Source: Litoreibacter halocynthiae
Lineage (GTDB): Bacteria > Pseudomonadota > Alphaproteobacteria > Rhodobacterales > Rhodobacteraceae
NCBI RefSeq assembly: GCF_004365635.1
Contig: NZ_SOBH01000001.1
Span: forward strand, 682,001 to 746,000
Length of the DNA stretch: 64,000 nt
Reading direction: 5' to 3'
The translations under genes were made by a program, and so were the position numbers. Under the pieces are notes generated by a model, which worked only from the letters and a program-made list of their open reading frames with translations, searched no databases and was not told where the DNA came from. Positions 15,841-25,051 of the stretch are shown here, piece after piece; positions within the stretch are counted from its first letter, which is position 1; every line of letters starts with the position of its first letter.

Positions 15841-16682
15841 TGCTGGTCGTGCTTGCCTTGCTCATTTGGATGTCCATGTGGGTGCTAAATGTCCGGCTCG
15901 CGACAGGCGAGAATGCGAACACCCGCACCATCGGGCTTTCGGTTCCTGCCATTTTTGGCCTCACTATCCTTGTTGTGTGGGAGCTTTTGGTCCGTGGTCT
16001 GGATGTACCGTTGGTTATTTTGCCTGCCCCGAGCCATGTTCTTGCAACTTTCTTCAGCGAGTTACCGACGCTCTGGCTTGACCTGCAACAGACATTCCTC
16101 AAAGGCGCGTTGAGCGGATATATTATCGGCTGCGGTGCCGCATTCCTGACGGCCATACTGGTTGATCGGTACGACTTTTTGAAACGCGGATTACTGCCTG
16201 TCGGTAACTTCGTGGCGGCGCTGCCGATTGTTGGCACGGCGCCGATCCTTGTCATGTGGTTCGGGTTCGACTGGCAGTCCAAGGCGGCAGTTGTCGTCGT
16301 CATGGTGTTTTTCCCGATGCTGGTGAACACGGTCGCAGGGTTGCAGGAGACCACCGCCATGCAACGCGACCTGATGCGTACCTATGGCGCGGGGTACTGG
16401 CCGAGCCTCACCAAGCTGCGCTTGCCAGCAGCGATGCCGTTCATTTTTAACGGGCTCAAAATTTCGACAACGCTGGCACTTATTGGCGCGATCGTTGCCG
16501 AATTCTTCGGCTCACCTACCATGGGGATGGGCTTTCGCATCTCGACCTCGGTCGGCCAGCTTGCGCTGGATATGGTCTGGGCAGAGATTGTGGTCGCGGC
16601 CCTTGCCGGGTCGGCCTTTTACGGCGTCGTTGCGCTGGTCGAAAAATCGGTGACCTTCTGGCACCCGTCACAACGGAAATAA
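15837..16682 (+). CDS. ABC transporter permease (pyrimidine-locus importer), second
   Basis: This is a 281-residue TauC/SsuC-type permease. The EAA loop is seen as DLMRTYGAGYWPSLTKLRLP, and several membrane helices surround it (GLTILVVWELLV, AAVVVVMVFFPMLV). The start at 15837 overlaps the preceding stop. Two different permeases imply a heterodimeric channel with the ATPase at 13877. Confidence 0.87.
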   Translation: MMLVVLALLIWMSMWVLNVRLATGENANTRTIGLSVPAIFGLTILVVWELLVRGLDVPLVILPAPSHVLATFFSELPTLWLDLQQTFLKGALSGYIIGCGAAFLTAILVDRYDFLKRGLLPVGNFVAALPIVGTAPILVMWFGFDWQSKAAVVVVMVFFPMLVNTVAGLQETTAMQRDLMRTYGAGYWPSLTKLRLPAAMPFIFNGLKISTTLALIGAIVAEFFGSPTMGMGFRISTSVGQLALDMVWAEIVVAALAGSAFYGVVALVEKSVTFWHPSQRK

Positions 16683-16717
16683 CGTATAACAAGAGTATCA
16701 ACCTGGAGGAGAAACAA

Positions 16718-17698
16718 ATGAAACAACTACTGATGACCGCCGCGGCCTTGGCCATGGCGACGACAGCCCATGCAGCCGATGAGGTGAAACTGCAGCTTAA
16801 GTGGGTCACGCAAGCCCAGTTCGCAGGCTACTATGTCGCCAAGGATAAGGGCTTTTACGACGAAGAAAACTTGGACGTCGACGTCATGGCGGGGGGACCT
16901 GATATTGCACCTGCCCAAGTGCTTGCAGGCGGCGGGGCGGACGTCATGCTGGACTGGTTGCCATCGGCGCTGTCAGCCCGCGAAAAGGGGCTGCCACTTG
17001 TCAATATCGCGCAGCCGTTCAAGACCTCTGGCCTGATGCTGACCTGCTGGAAAGACACGGGCATCACCGGCCCGCAAGATTTCAAGGGTCGCACAATTGG
17101 TGTTTGGTTCTTCGGCAACGAGTATCCGTTCCTGAGCTGGATGTCCCAAGAGGGCATTTCTACCGATGGCGGCGAGGATGGGGTGACCGTTCTCAAACAG
17201 GGCTTCAACGTGGATCCGCTGCTGCAACGCCAAGCCGATTGCATCTCCACCATGACCTATAACGAATTCGGTCAGGTGCTGGATGCGGGCGTGTCCGAAG
17301 ACGAGCTGGTGACCTTCAAATACGAGGATCAGGGCGTCGCAACCCTGGAGGACGGCATTTATGTGCTTGAGGACAACCTCAATGATCCTGCCTTCAAAGA
17401 CAAAATGGTGCGTTTCGTGCGTGCCTCGATGAAGGGTTGGAAATACGCTGAGGAAAATCCTGACGAGGCCGCAGAGATTGTGTTGGAGAATGACGAATCC
17501 GGCGCGCAGACCGAGGCGCACCAGCAGCGCATGATGCGCGAGATTGCCAAGCTGACCGCAGGCTCCAACGGGGCGCTGGACGAGGCGGATTACGAACGCA
17601 CGGTGGCAACGCTGCTTGCCGGTGGCTCTGATCCGGTGATCACCAAAACACCGGAAGGGGCTTGGACTGCTGAAATCACGGACGAAGCTTTGAAGTAA
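16718..17698 (+). CDS. ABC transporter substrate-binding protein, NMT1/THI5-like
   Basis: This 326-residue periplasmic binding protein has a cleavable signal peptide ending THAAD. The mature start KLQLKWVTQAQFAGYYVAKD is typical of NMT1/THI5 family proteins that bind pyrimidine-like or sulfonate ligands. CTGGAGGAG lies just upstream of the start. It is the last gene of the pyd transport unit and is followed by a hairpin. Aromatic and acidic residues in the first lobe would suit a planar heterocycle, which is inference. Confidence 0.88.
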   Translation: MKQLLMTAAALAMATTAHAADEVKLQLKWVTQAQFAGYYVAKDKGFYDEENLDVDVMAGGPDIAPAQVLAGGGADVMLDWLPSALSAREKGLPLVNIAQPFKTSGLMLTCWKDTGITGPQDFKGRTIGVWFFGNEYPFLSWMSQEGISTDGGEDGVTVLKQGFNVDPLLQRQADCISTMTYNEFGQVLDAGVSEDELVTFKYEDQGVATLEDGIYVLEDNLNDPAFKDKMVRFVRASMKGWKYAEENPDEAAEIVLENDESGAQTEAHQQRMMREIAKLTAGSNGALDEADYERTVATLLAGGSDPVITKTPEGAWTAEITDEALK

Positions 17699-17707
17699 TC
17701 AACTAAC

Positions 17708-17732
17708 GAGATGGGCGTTTTGCGCCCGTCTC
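17708..17732 (+). terminator. Hairpin terminator after the pyd importer
   Basis: GAGATGGGCG and CGCCCGTCTC form a 10-base stem (one G-T) around a TTTTG loop, just after the binding-protein stop and before a convergent gene. Confidence 0.6.
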
Positions 17733-17745
17733 GATCCTTGGAAGT

Positions 17746-18798
17746 TCAGCCCCCAATCCCCTCGAACGTCACTGCCGCACCCAACGCGCTTGCCAGGATC
17801 GGCGAGACGATCGCCACGATCTTTTTGAAGGCCTCCAGCGACGCGATCCTGTTGATGTCGAACCCCATGACCTGCGCGCCAACCTCGGGGCTTCCATGGG
17901 CAGCCACCGCGTCGTGGAACCGCTCGATACGCACCATCAGGATCAGGCTCACGGGCATATAATAGCTCAGGATGAGCACCGAATAGCTGACCCCGCGGTA
18001 GAGCGAGATCGCGTTGACCAGTTCCGCATGACGCGCGCGCAAATCGGGGTCGGCAATCATCGGTCCGGGCCACTTCATCCAGGACAGGACCAGCACCATC
18101 CCCACGCTCAGCAAAATACCGGAGCAATAGAGGTATCTGGTCGATGCGTCTTGCGCGCGGCGTAGGATTTCAGCCTCTGCGGCCAAGCCTTCGCGGCTCA
18201 GAAGATGCGGGCCCTGCGGGCGGGCAAGCGCCAGAACCATTCCGGCAATAACGGCAGCTGCGGCGAGGGACGTGATGTGGTTCGCCTTGTCGAGCAAAAA
18301 TTCCATCCCGTGAAAGGCGCCTTCATCGTCGCAAACAAGAGACGTCTCGCACGCCCTGAGCCATCCGGGACTCAGGGCGTCGACGAAGAGGGTTTTGCCC
18401 AGCAGTTCATAGGCTTCAAAACTGCCCATCCATGCGGGCTCTAGCGTGTTGAACACCATCGTGAACGCGACAACGGCGACCAATCCCAGCAATATGCGGA
18501 CAGCAGATCTCGGGCTGTGTTGGGACCAAAGTTCCGAAAAGAAGACCGCAATGAAAATCACGCAGACGGCAAAGTAGAAAAACCATGCCGACAGGAAACG
18601 ATAACGGGACGTCAGTTCCAGCAACGGGGCAGGGGTGACTGTCACCGTCTCCGGCAGCACCAACGCGCTGTTGCCAAAGTTGCCCAGAATATATTCAGAG
18701 GCCAGCAGCACAAATGCCGGCAACGCAAGGATGCCAAGATGCTTGGGCGCGATAACCAAACGGCCGCGGGGCCGCAGGCGGGGTGGAATGATCCCCAT
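17746..18798 (-). CDS. Integral membrane protein of unknown function
   Basis: This 350-residue protein has at least five hydrophobic segments (LGILALPAFVLLAS, FLSAWFFYFAVCVIFIAVFF, ILLGLVAVVAFTMVF, SLAAAAVIAGMVLALA, YCSGILLSVGMVLVLSW). A Cys pair (RACETSLVC) lies in a probable extracytoplasmic loop, and a soluble helical stretch follows the fourth helix. I do not recognise a family. An inverted repeat (18808-18817 with 18880-18889) brackets its upstream region. Confidence 0.7.
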   Translation of the reverse strand: MGIIPPRLRPRGRLVIAPKHLGILALPAFVLLASEYILGNFGNSALVLPETVTVTPAPLLELTSRYRFLSAWFFYFAVCVIFIAVFFSELWSQHSPRSAVRILLGLVAVVAFTMVFNTLEPAWMGSFEAYELLGKTLFVDALSPGWLRACETSLVCDDEGAFHGMEFLLDKANHITSLAAAAVIAGMVLALARPQGPHLLSREGLAAEAEILRRAQDASTRYLYCSGILLSVGMVLVLSWMKWPGPMIADPDLRARHAELVNAISLYRGVSYSVLILSYYMPVSLILMVRIERFHDAVAAHGSPEVGAQVMGFDINRIASLEAFKKIVAIVSPILASALGAAVTFEGIGG

Positions 18799-18807
18799 GG
18801 GGATGCC

Positions 18808-18889
18808 CCCTGTCTAAAATGGGCGCAGGAAAAGGTCTGCGCGCGTTTGAAAAGCAATAAAATTGTTATCAGATTGCGCTTAGACAGGG
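18808..18889. repeat. 10-bp inverted repeat flanking the upstream region of the membrane protein gene
   Basis: CCCTGTCTAA (18808-18817) and TTAGACAGGG (18880-18889) are exact reverse complements separated by 62 bases, and they span most of the 111-base gap between two minus-strand genes. They could be paired regulator sites or the base of a long leader stem. Confidence 0.5.
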
Positions 18890-18909
18890 CGTTGGGTCAA
18901 GTGTGGCGC

Positions 18910-19800
18910 TTATCCCTTTCGGTTTGCGGGATGCAGCGAGGACGACAGGATGTGGTCTGAATCGTGCACAACCGCTTCGGCCTGATGGTAGATTTTCGGG
19001 TCCGGCGGGGTCGCAACGCTGTCATCCTTGTCAGGGTAGTCAAGTTGCCACAGGAAGTGCTTGATACAAGCAAGCCGCGCACGCTTCTTGTCGTTCGAGC
19101 GGATAACAGTCCATGGCGCATCTGCCGTATCAGTATAGAAAAACATCGCCTCCTTCGCCTCGGTGTAGTCGTCCCATTTGTCCAAGCTGGCACGATCAAT
19201 GGGGGACAGCTTCCAGCGTTTCAGCGGGTCGGTCTCACGTGACGCGAAGCGACGCTTCTGCTCTTCCTGCGTGACCGAAAACCAGTATTTGAACAGCTTG
19301 ATTCCGCTGCGGGTTAGCATGCGTTCGAATTCAGGGGTCTGGCGCATGAATTCAAGATACTCGGTTGGCGCACAGAAATTCATCACCCGTTCAACCCCTG
19401 CACGGTTGTACCATGACCGGTCATACAGCACCATTTCGCCAGCCGTCGGCAAATGCTTCACATAGCGTTGGAAGAACCACTGGCCGCGTTCTTCGTCGGT
19501 GGGCTTGTTCAAGGCCACCACACGCGCCGCACGCGGGTTTAAGTGTTCGGTGAAGCGTTTGATCGTGCCGCCTTTGCCTGCCGCATCACGCCCTTCGAAC
19601 AGCAAAACGAACTTCTGTCCGGTTTCCTGAACCCAGTGCTGGACCTTCAGCAACTCCACCTGCAACGCGGCCTTTTCGGCCTCGTAAGGCGCGCGGCCCA
19701 GCTTCTTGGCATAGGGGTACTCCCCTTGCTCGAACCCGGTGATGGTATCATGGGCTGGTTTGAGTGCTGTCGGTGTGGCGTTTGCTTTTGATGTGGTCAT
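18910..19800 (-). CDS. ppk2: Polyphosphate kinase 2
   Basis: This cytoplasmic 296-residue enzyme phosphorylates nucleoside diphosphates using polyphosphate. It has the PPK2 P-loop FEGRDAAGKGGTIKR (~residue 67), the lid-region arginines, Walker B-type VLYDRSWYNRAGVERVM, and a C-terminal SPIDRASLDKWDDYTEA. The one-domain length fits class I. It is divergent from a DMT transporter gene, with an FNR-like box in the shared region, hinting at oxygen-linked control of energy storage. Confidence 0.93.
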   Translation of the reverse strand: MTTSKANATPTALKPAHDTITGFEQGEYPYAKKLGRAPYEAEKAALQVELLKVQHWVQETGQKFVLLFEGRDAAGKGGTIKRFTEHLNPRAARVVALNKPTDEERGQWFFQRYVKHLPTAGEMVLYDRSWYNRAGVERVMNFCAPTEYLEFMRQTPEFERMLTRSGIKLFKYWFSVTQEEQKRRFASRETDPLKRWKLSPIDRASLDKWDDYTEAKEAMFFYTDTADAPWTVIRSNDKKRARLACIKHFLWQLDYPDKDDSVATPPDPKIYHQAEAVVHDSDHILSSSLHPANRKG

Positions 19801-19877
19801 ATGGGCCTTCGGGTGTTGGAATGAAAAGGGCTGCTTGCTCAGCGCGCAAACCTTAACAAAACATGACTTAAACTGCC

Positions 19878-19891
19878 TTGACCTGAATCAA
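19878..19891. promoter_or_regulatory. FNR/FnrL-type box TTGACCTGAATCAA
   Basis: It matches the FNR-family consensus TTGAY-N4-RTCAA, with outer C/G extending the symmetry (CTTGAC...ATCAAG). It lies 78 bases upstream of ppk2 (-) and 54 bases upstream of the DMT transporter gene (+). FnrL sites of this form are known in Rhodobacter; its function here is inferred. Confidence 0.6.
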
Positions 19892-19945
19892 GATCACTCC
19901 GCAAAACCACTTGCTGCCCAAGGAGTTGCGGCCTAGCGTCCTCGC

Positions 19946-20794
19946 ATGACATCATTGGTTTTCTTTGCCGTTCTGACGGCCGCCTTGCTGCATGCCGTTT
20001 GGAACGCTTTGGTAAAAAGTGGGTCTGACAAGCGGTTGAATATGGCAGCCGTGGTGATCGGTCATTTGCCAATTGCCGTGCCCATGCTGGCCTTTGTGCC
20101 CGCGCCGGACCCGGCGTCCTATCCTTATCTTTTTGCAGGTATAGCCCTGCATTTTGGCTATCAGTGTTTTTTACTTGAGTCCTACAGAATTGGGGACCTG
20201 ACACAGATCTATCCCATCGCCCGTGGGGTCGCTCCATTGCTGGTAGCCGTCGTGTCGCTGGTGTTCCTTGGGGTAGACCTATCTAGCATGGAAATCCTGG
20301 CGGTGGTCACCATCGCTGCAGGGATACTGAGCATCTCCTTGGTGCGGGGGGCAGATGGCTTGCGCAACGGTCGTGCAACGGCCATGGCGCTGACCACGGG
20401 TTGCTTTATCGCCAGCTATTCCATTGTGGACGGTTTGGGCGCGCGCGTAGCGGGAACGGCGCTTGGGTTCTACGCGTGGCTGGGCATCGCCAACGCGGTC
20501 CTCTTTGTTGTCTTCATGGCGGTGACAACGCCTCAGGTCCTGCGTGACCTTCCAATCAAGGGGAAGAAGATATTCTTTGTTGGCGGCTCGGCCTCGTTTG
20601 TCGCGTTTAGTCTTGTGATGTGGGCGTTTACCCAAGCACCCATCGCGCTTGTGACGGCACTGCGCGAGATATCTATTATCTTCGCGCTTTTGATCGGAGT
20701 GCTCCTGATGGGCGAGCGCCTCAGCCTTGGCAAGGTTGTCTCGACCATGATCACGCTGCTTGGTGTTGTCTTGCTGCGCGCGACACGGTCTTGA
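19946..20794 (+). CDS. EamA/DMT family transporter
   Basis: This 282-residue protein has ten predicted membrane helices arranged as two EamA-like halves. Its features include SYRIGDLTQIYPIARGVAPLL in the first half and FTQAPIALVTALREISIIFALLIG plus a closing helix in the second. DMT proteins usually export amino acids or other metabolites; no substrate is deducible. No clear ribosome site is visible. It is divergent from ppk2. Confidence 0.85.
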   Translation: MTSLVFFAVLTAALLHAVWNALVKSGSDKRLNMAAVVIGHLPIAVPMLAFVPAPDPASYPYLFAGIALHFGYQCFLLESYRIGDLTQIYPIARGVAPLLVAVVSLVFLGVDLSSMEILAVVTIAAGILSISLVRGADGLRNGRATAMALTTGCFIASYSIVDGLGARVAGTALGFYAWLGIANAVLFVVFMAVTTPQVLRDLPIKGKKIFFVGGSASFVAFSLVMWAFTQAPIALVTALREISIIFALLIGVLLMGERLSLGKVVSTMITLLGVVLLRATRS

Positions 20795-20906
20795 GCGGCC
20801 AGATAGCCGGAATGTGATCAATCGGGTCAACGCGTCGCGGCTGGATTGCTTGACCTTCCTTCACGCTTGCGCGCATTTAGATCAAACCCTCTAGACAGGC
20901 TGGCCC

Positions 20907-22892
20907 ATGATCCCTGAACTCGGACAATTCGCCCTTTCCTTGGCCCTGATCGCCGCATTAGTGCAAAGCGTGCTGCCGATGATGGGGGCCGCGCGGGGGA
21001 ACGCGTTGTGGATGCGCTCCGCTCAGGCCAGCGCACTCGCACAGTTCGCGCTCATCGCCTTTGCGTTTGCAGCCTTGATGCGCAGCTACATTGTCTCTGA
21101 TTTTACTGTGGTGAACGTGGTCAATAACTCGCATTCGCTAAAGCCGATGATCTACAAAGTTGCGGGCACTTGGGGCAACCACGAGGGCTCGTTGTTGCTT
21201 TGGGTCTTCATCCTCGCAGGTTTTGGCGCGGCGGTGGCGTTTTTCGGGCGCAATATCCCCGAGGCGTTGAAGGCCCGCACGCTCTCTGTGCAGGCGTGGA
21301 TTTCCGTGGGCTTCATCAGCTTCATGCTGTTCACTTCGAACCCGTTCACACGGATATTTCCGCCCCCTTTGGACGGCAATGACCTGAATCCGCTGCTGCA
21401 AGATATCGGCCTCGCGATCCACCCGCCTTTGCTTTACGTCGGCTATGTCGGTTTCTCCATCGTGTTCTCCTTCGCCGTCGCCGCCCTGATCGAAGGGCGC
21501 GTGGACCCTGCATGGGCGCGTTGGGTGCGCCCATGGACTTTGGCCGCTTGGACCGCACTGTCCGCCGGTATCGGGCTTGGTTCTTGGTGGGCTTATTACG
21601 AGCTTGGCTGGGGTGGCTGGTGGTTCTGGGACCCTGTCGAGAACGTCTCCTTCATGCCGTGGCTGCTGGGTACAGCACTTCTGCATTCTGCCATCGTGAC
21701 CGAGAAGCGGGACACCTTCAAAAGCTGGACCATCCTGCTGGCGATCCTGACCTTCTCGCTGTCGCTGCTTGGCACATTCATCGTGCGCTCCGGTCTGCTG
21801 ACCTCGGTCCACGCCTTTGCGGTCGACCCCGAGCGTGGCGTCTATATCCTTGGCCTTCTGTTTGTCTCTATCGGTGGCTCACTGGCGCTCTTCGCATGGC
21901 GCGCCCCTTCGATGGAAGGTGGCGGATTGTTTGCGCCCATCTCCCGCGAGGCAGGGTTACTCATTAACAACCTGTTGCTGGCCACGGCCACGGCGACTGT
22001 GCTGTTCGGCACGCTCTACCCGTTGTTCCTTGAGGCTGTCACCGGCGACAAAATCTCCGTCGGGCCACCGTTCTTCAACGCCGGTTTCATCCCGATCATG
22101 CTGCCATTGCTGCTGGTCATGGGCATTGGCCCGTTCCTGTCATGGAAACGGGCGGATATCGGCGGCGTGCTGTCCCGCCTGAAACTGGCCTTCGCCATCG
22201 CGGTCATCGCGGCCTTGGTCGTCTGGTATATCACCACGGGCGGCCCGGTTCTTGCGATCATCGCCATGGGTGTGTCGGTCTGGCTTTTGGTTGCAACGGC
22301 ACAGGAATGGATCAAACGCGTGAAGCTGTTCCAGCCCGGCGCCGTGGCGCGCATCCGCCGCCAGCCCCGTGCGTCCCACGGTATGACCTTGGCGCATCTG
22401 GGCGTGGCAATCTTGGCGATGGGCGCGACGGGGTCGTCGGCTTGGAAAGAGGACATCGTCACCTTCGCCAGCCCCGGCACGCAGGTCGAGATCGCAGGCT
22501 TCGAGCTGACATTTGAAGGCATCGAGCGCCAGCAAGGCCCGAACTACATCGCGCAAGTCGCCACCTTGAACGTGACCCGGAACGGTGATTTTGTCACCAA
22601 ACTGTATCCAGAGCGCAGGGACTATCCGGTAGCAGGCTCGTCCACGACTGAAAGCTCGATCCGTCAAACCTTGGCGGGAGATCTCTATACCTCCATCGCG
22701 CAACCTGCGGCTGAGGGCGCAAAGGGCAAATGGACGTTGCGCATACTCTACGAGCCACTGGTCAACTTCCTGTGGATCGGCACCGTGTTCCTTGTGCTGG
22801 GGGGCGGGTTGTCCCTGTCGGATCGTCGGCTTCGCGTCGGTGCGCCACGCAAATCCAAAGCCGCGCCGGTTGGCGCAACACCGGCGGAGTAA
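20907..22892 (+). CDS. ccmF: Heme lyase CcmF/NrfE family
   Basis: This is the inner-membrane core of System I cytochrome c maturation, which ligates heme delivered by CcmE to apocytochromes. The 661 residues show many membrane helices, WGNHEGSLLLW, the Trp-rich WWD domain (GWGGWWFWDPVENVSFMPW near residue 235) and a C-terminal periplasmic domain. It starts a tight operon with ccmG, ccmH and ccmI. ccmA-E are not in the window. Confidence 0.96.
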   Translation: MIPELGQFALSLALIAALVQSVLPMMGAARGNALWMRSAQASALAQFALIAFAFAALMRSYIVSDFTVVNVVNNSHSLKPMIYKVAGTWGNHEGSLLLWVFILAGFGAAVAFFGRNIPEALKARTLSVQAWISVGFISFMLFTSNPFTRIFPPPLDGNDLNPLLQDIGLAIHPPLLYVGYVGFSIVFSFAVAALIEGRVDPAWARWVRPWTLAAWTALSAGIGLGSWWAYYELGWGGWWFWDPVENVSFMPWLLGTALLHSAIVTEKRDTFKSWTILLAILTFSLSLLGTFIVRSGLLTSVHAFAVDPERGVYILGLLFVSIGGSLALFAWRAPSMEGGGLFAPISREAGLLINNLLLATATATVLFGTLYPLFLEAVTGDKISVGPPFFNAGFIPIMLPLLLVMGIGPFLSWKRADIGGVLSRLKLAFAIAVIAALVVWYITTGGPVLAIIAMGVSVWLLVATAQEWIKRVKLFQPGAVARIRRQPRASHGMTLAHLGVAILAMGATGSSAWKEDIVTFASPGTQVEIAGFELTFEGIERQQGPNYIAQVATLNVTRNGDFVTKLYPERRDYPVAGSSTTESSIRQTLAGDLYTSIAQPAAEGAKGKWTLRILYEPLVNFLWIGTVFLVLGGGLSLSDRRLRVGAPRKSKAAPVGATPAE

Positions 22893-22896
22893 TCAG

Positions 22897-23439
22897 ATGA
22901 AACGGCTACTCTTCGCGCTGCCATTGTTGGTGGCCCTGATCATCGGCGGCTTTGCCATCTGGGGACTGTCCGGTGGACGCGACCCGTCGGCACTGCCTTC
23001 CGTGTTGATCTCGCAACCTGTCCCACAGCTTGACCTTGGGCCAATCGAGGGCGTCGACCGTCCCGGCCTGACGACTGCCGACATTACCAAGATGGAGGGC
23101 ATCAAACTGCTCAACGTCTTCGCTTCGTGGTGCGCGCCGTGCCGTGCCGAACATCCCAACCTGACCCGCCTTGGGCAGGAGGAGGGGCTGACCCTCATCG
23201 GCATCAATTACAAAGATAAACCCGAAGCCGCCGCCACGTGGTTGGAAGAACTGGGCAATCCATACACAGCCCTCGGCTCCGACTACGCGGGGCGGGCGGG
23301 CATTGATCTGGGCATTTCCGGCGTGCCGGAGACGTTCATCATCGACGCCGATGGCATCATCCGCCACCGGTTCGCGGGGCCTGTTGTGGGCGATGGTCTC
23401 AAACGGTTCATGGACGCTTTGGACGAGGTGCGCAAATGA
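22897..23439 (+). CDS. ccmG: Thiol:disulfide interchange protein CcmG/DsbE
   Basis: This 180-residue membrane-anchored thioredoxin has a hydrophobic N-terminus (LLFALPLLVALIIGGFAIW) and the redox motif FASWCAPCRAEHPNL. It also has the CcmG cis-Pro region (GVPETFIIDADG). It reduces apocytochrome c or CcmH in the periplasm. The ATG at 22897 lies 4 bases after the ccmF stop; an in-frame upstream start at 22792 would overlap ccmF and lose the anchor position. Confidence 0.93.
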   Translation: MKRLLFALPLLVALIIGGFAIWGLSGGRDPSALPSVLISQPVPQLDLGPIEGVDRPGLTTADITKMEGIKLLNVFASWCAPCRAEHPNLTRLGQEEGLTLIGINYKDKPEAAATWLEELGNPYTALGSDYAGRAGIDLGISGVPETFIIDADGIIRHRFAGPVVGDGLKRFMDALDEVRK

Positions 23440-23903
23440 TCCGCGCGTGCCTTTTTGCGCTTGCCCTGCTGGCATCCCCTGCTTTCGCCGTGGAACCGGA
23501 CGAGGTATTATCGGACCCTGCGCTGGAAGAACGCGCCCGTGCAATCTCGGCAAATGTGCGCTGCGTGGTGTGCCAGAACGAGCCGATAGACAGCTCCAAT
23601 GCAGGCGTGGCGCGTGACCTTAGGGTACTGATCCGCGAGCGGCTCGTGACAGGCGATACCGATCAGGAAATCTATGATTTCCTTGTGCTGCGCTATGGCG
23701 ATTTTGTCCTGTTTAAGCCGCCCTTCAAGCCTTCGACCTATGCGCTTTGGCTAGGACCATTCGCCATCCTGTTCATTGGGGGCCTCGCCGTCGCGATTTC
23801 GCTGTCGCGTCGCCCGCGCAGACCCGCAACCAAAGACACCCACTTGAGCGCCGAAGAGGAAACCGAATTGGCCAAGCTCATGGAAGAGGACAAATCCCTA
23901 TGA
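23436..23903 (+). CDS. ccmH: Cytochrome c-type biogenesis protein CcmH
   Basis: This 155-residue protein has a signal sequence, the CcmH motif VRCVVCQNEPIDSSNA (~residue 44) and a C-terminal membrane helix (LWLGPFAILFIGGLAVAISL). It reduces or chaperones the CXXCH of apocytochromes. Both ends overlap neighbouring genes by 4 bases. Confidence 0.94.
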   Translation: MIRACLFALALLASPAFAVEPDEVLSDPALEERARAISANVRCVVCQNEPIDSSNAGVARDLRVLIRERLVTGDTDQEIYDFLVLRYGDFVLFKPPFKPSTYALWLGPFAILFIGGLAVAISLSRRPRRPATKDTHLSAEEETELAKLMEEDKSL

Positions 23904-25051
23904 TCTTTTGGGTTTCCGCAGCCGCACTTGCGCTGCTGACGATGCTTGCATTTCTATGGCCGCTTTTGCGCCGCAACGAAGGGGCTATGGACCGCGCAGA
24001 CGGGGCGATTGCCATTTTCCGCGACCAGTTGGGTGAAGTCGATCGCGATGCGGAGCGCGGGATCATATCCGGCGTCGAAGCCGAGGCGGCGCGCACCGAA
24101 ATCAAACGCCGGATGATCGCTGCCGACAAAGGGCGCGGTCCGGTCGATAGTGGTGGTTTGTCAGGGCGCAAGCTGCTGATCGCTTGCGCTTTGCTCACGC
24201 CATTGGGCGGGGCCGCGCTTTACACGCAGCTTGGCGCACCGACGATCCCGTCCATACCGTTTACCGAACGGGCTGCCGAGCTGACCGAGGCTCAAAACCT
24301 CGACAAGCTGACGACGCAGCTGCGCACCAAGCTGGAAAGCGAACCTGATGGCGGCGAGACCCGTGGCTGGGAGTTGCTGGCGACAACCTATGGCAATATG
24401 GGGCGTTACGGCGATGCCGCCTACGCCTATTCGCGCATTGTGGAGCGTGACGGGGCCACATCGGCCACGTGGTCGCAATACGCTGAAGCCTTGATCTCTG
24501 CGGAGAACGGAACGGTCACCAAGACTGCCGAGGAGGCGATCGCACGCTCTATTGCCTTGGACCCGCTAAACCCTGCGGGCACCTATTATAACGCCGTCGC
24601 TTTGGGGCAGGCTGGACAGACAGAGCAAGCGCGCCAGTCGCTTCTGGACCGTCTGGCGCTGGAGACCGCTCCGGCGCCTTGGATGCCGTTCTACCTGCGC
24701 GAAATCAACCGTCTGGGCGACTTGTTGGGGCTGGAGCCTGCCACATTGCCGGACTTCCCCGACGCACCGCGCGGCCCGTCGGCCGCCGATGTCGATGCTG
24801 CGTCGGAAATGTCTGCCGAAGACCGTCAGGAATTCGTGCGCACAATGGTCGGTAATCTTGCCGAGCGGATGAAAGACGAGCCTGACAACCTGCAAGGCTG
24901 GCTACAACTGGCCCGCGCTTACGGTGTATTGGGCGAAGGCGACAACGCCCGCGCCGCCTATGAGAGCGCCAAGGCATTGACCGACAAGCTGCCCGAAGAC
25001 GATCCGCGCCGCGTGACGGTGGAGCAGGGGCTGGCGGCGCTCGGAAACTAA
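23900..25051 (+). CDS. ccmI: c-type cytochrome biogenesis protein CcmI
   Basis: This 383-residue protein has two N-terminal membrane helices flanking a cytoplasmic loop with a leucine-zipper-like stretch. A periplasmic TPR domain follows (GWELLATTYGNMGRYGDAAYAYSRIVERDG and a second TPR set near the C-terminus). CcmI binds apocytochrome c and hands it to CcmF/H. The start at 23900 overlaps the ccmH stop; the longer in-frame extension upstream lies inside ccmH and is rejected. Confidence 0.92.
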   Translation: MIFWVSAAALALLTMLAFLWPLLRRNEGAMDRADGAIAIFRDQLGEVDRDAERGIISGVEAEAARTEIKRRMIAADKGRGPVDSGGLSGRKLLIACALLTPLGGAALYTQLGAPTIPSIPFTERAAELTEAQNLDKLTTQLRTKLESEPDGGETRGWELLATTYGNMGRYGDAAYAYSRIVERDGATSATWSQYAEALISAENGTVTKTAEEAIARSIALDPLNPAGTYYNAVALGQAGQTEQARQSLLDRLALETAPAPWMPFYLREINRLGDLLGLEPATLPDFPDAPRGPSAADVDAASEMSAEDRQEFVRTMVGNLAERMKDEPDNLQGWLQLARAYGVLGEGDNARAAYESAKALTDKLPEDDPRRVTVEQGLAALGN

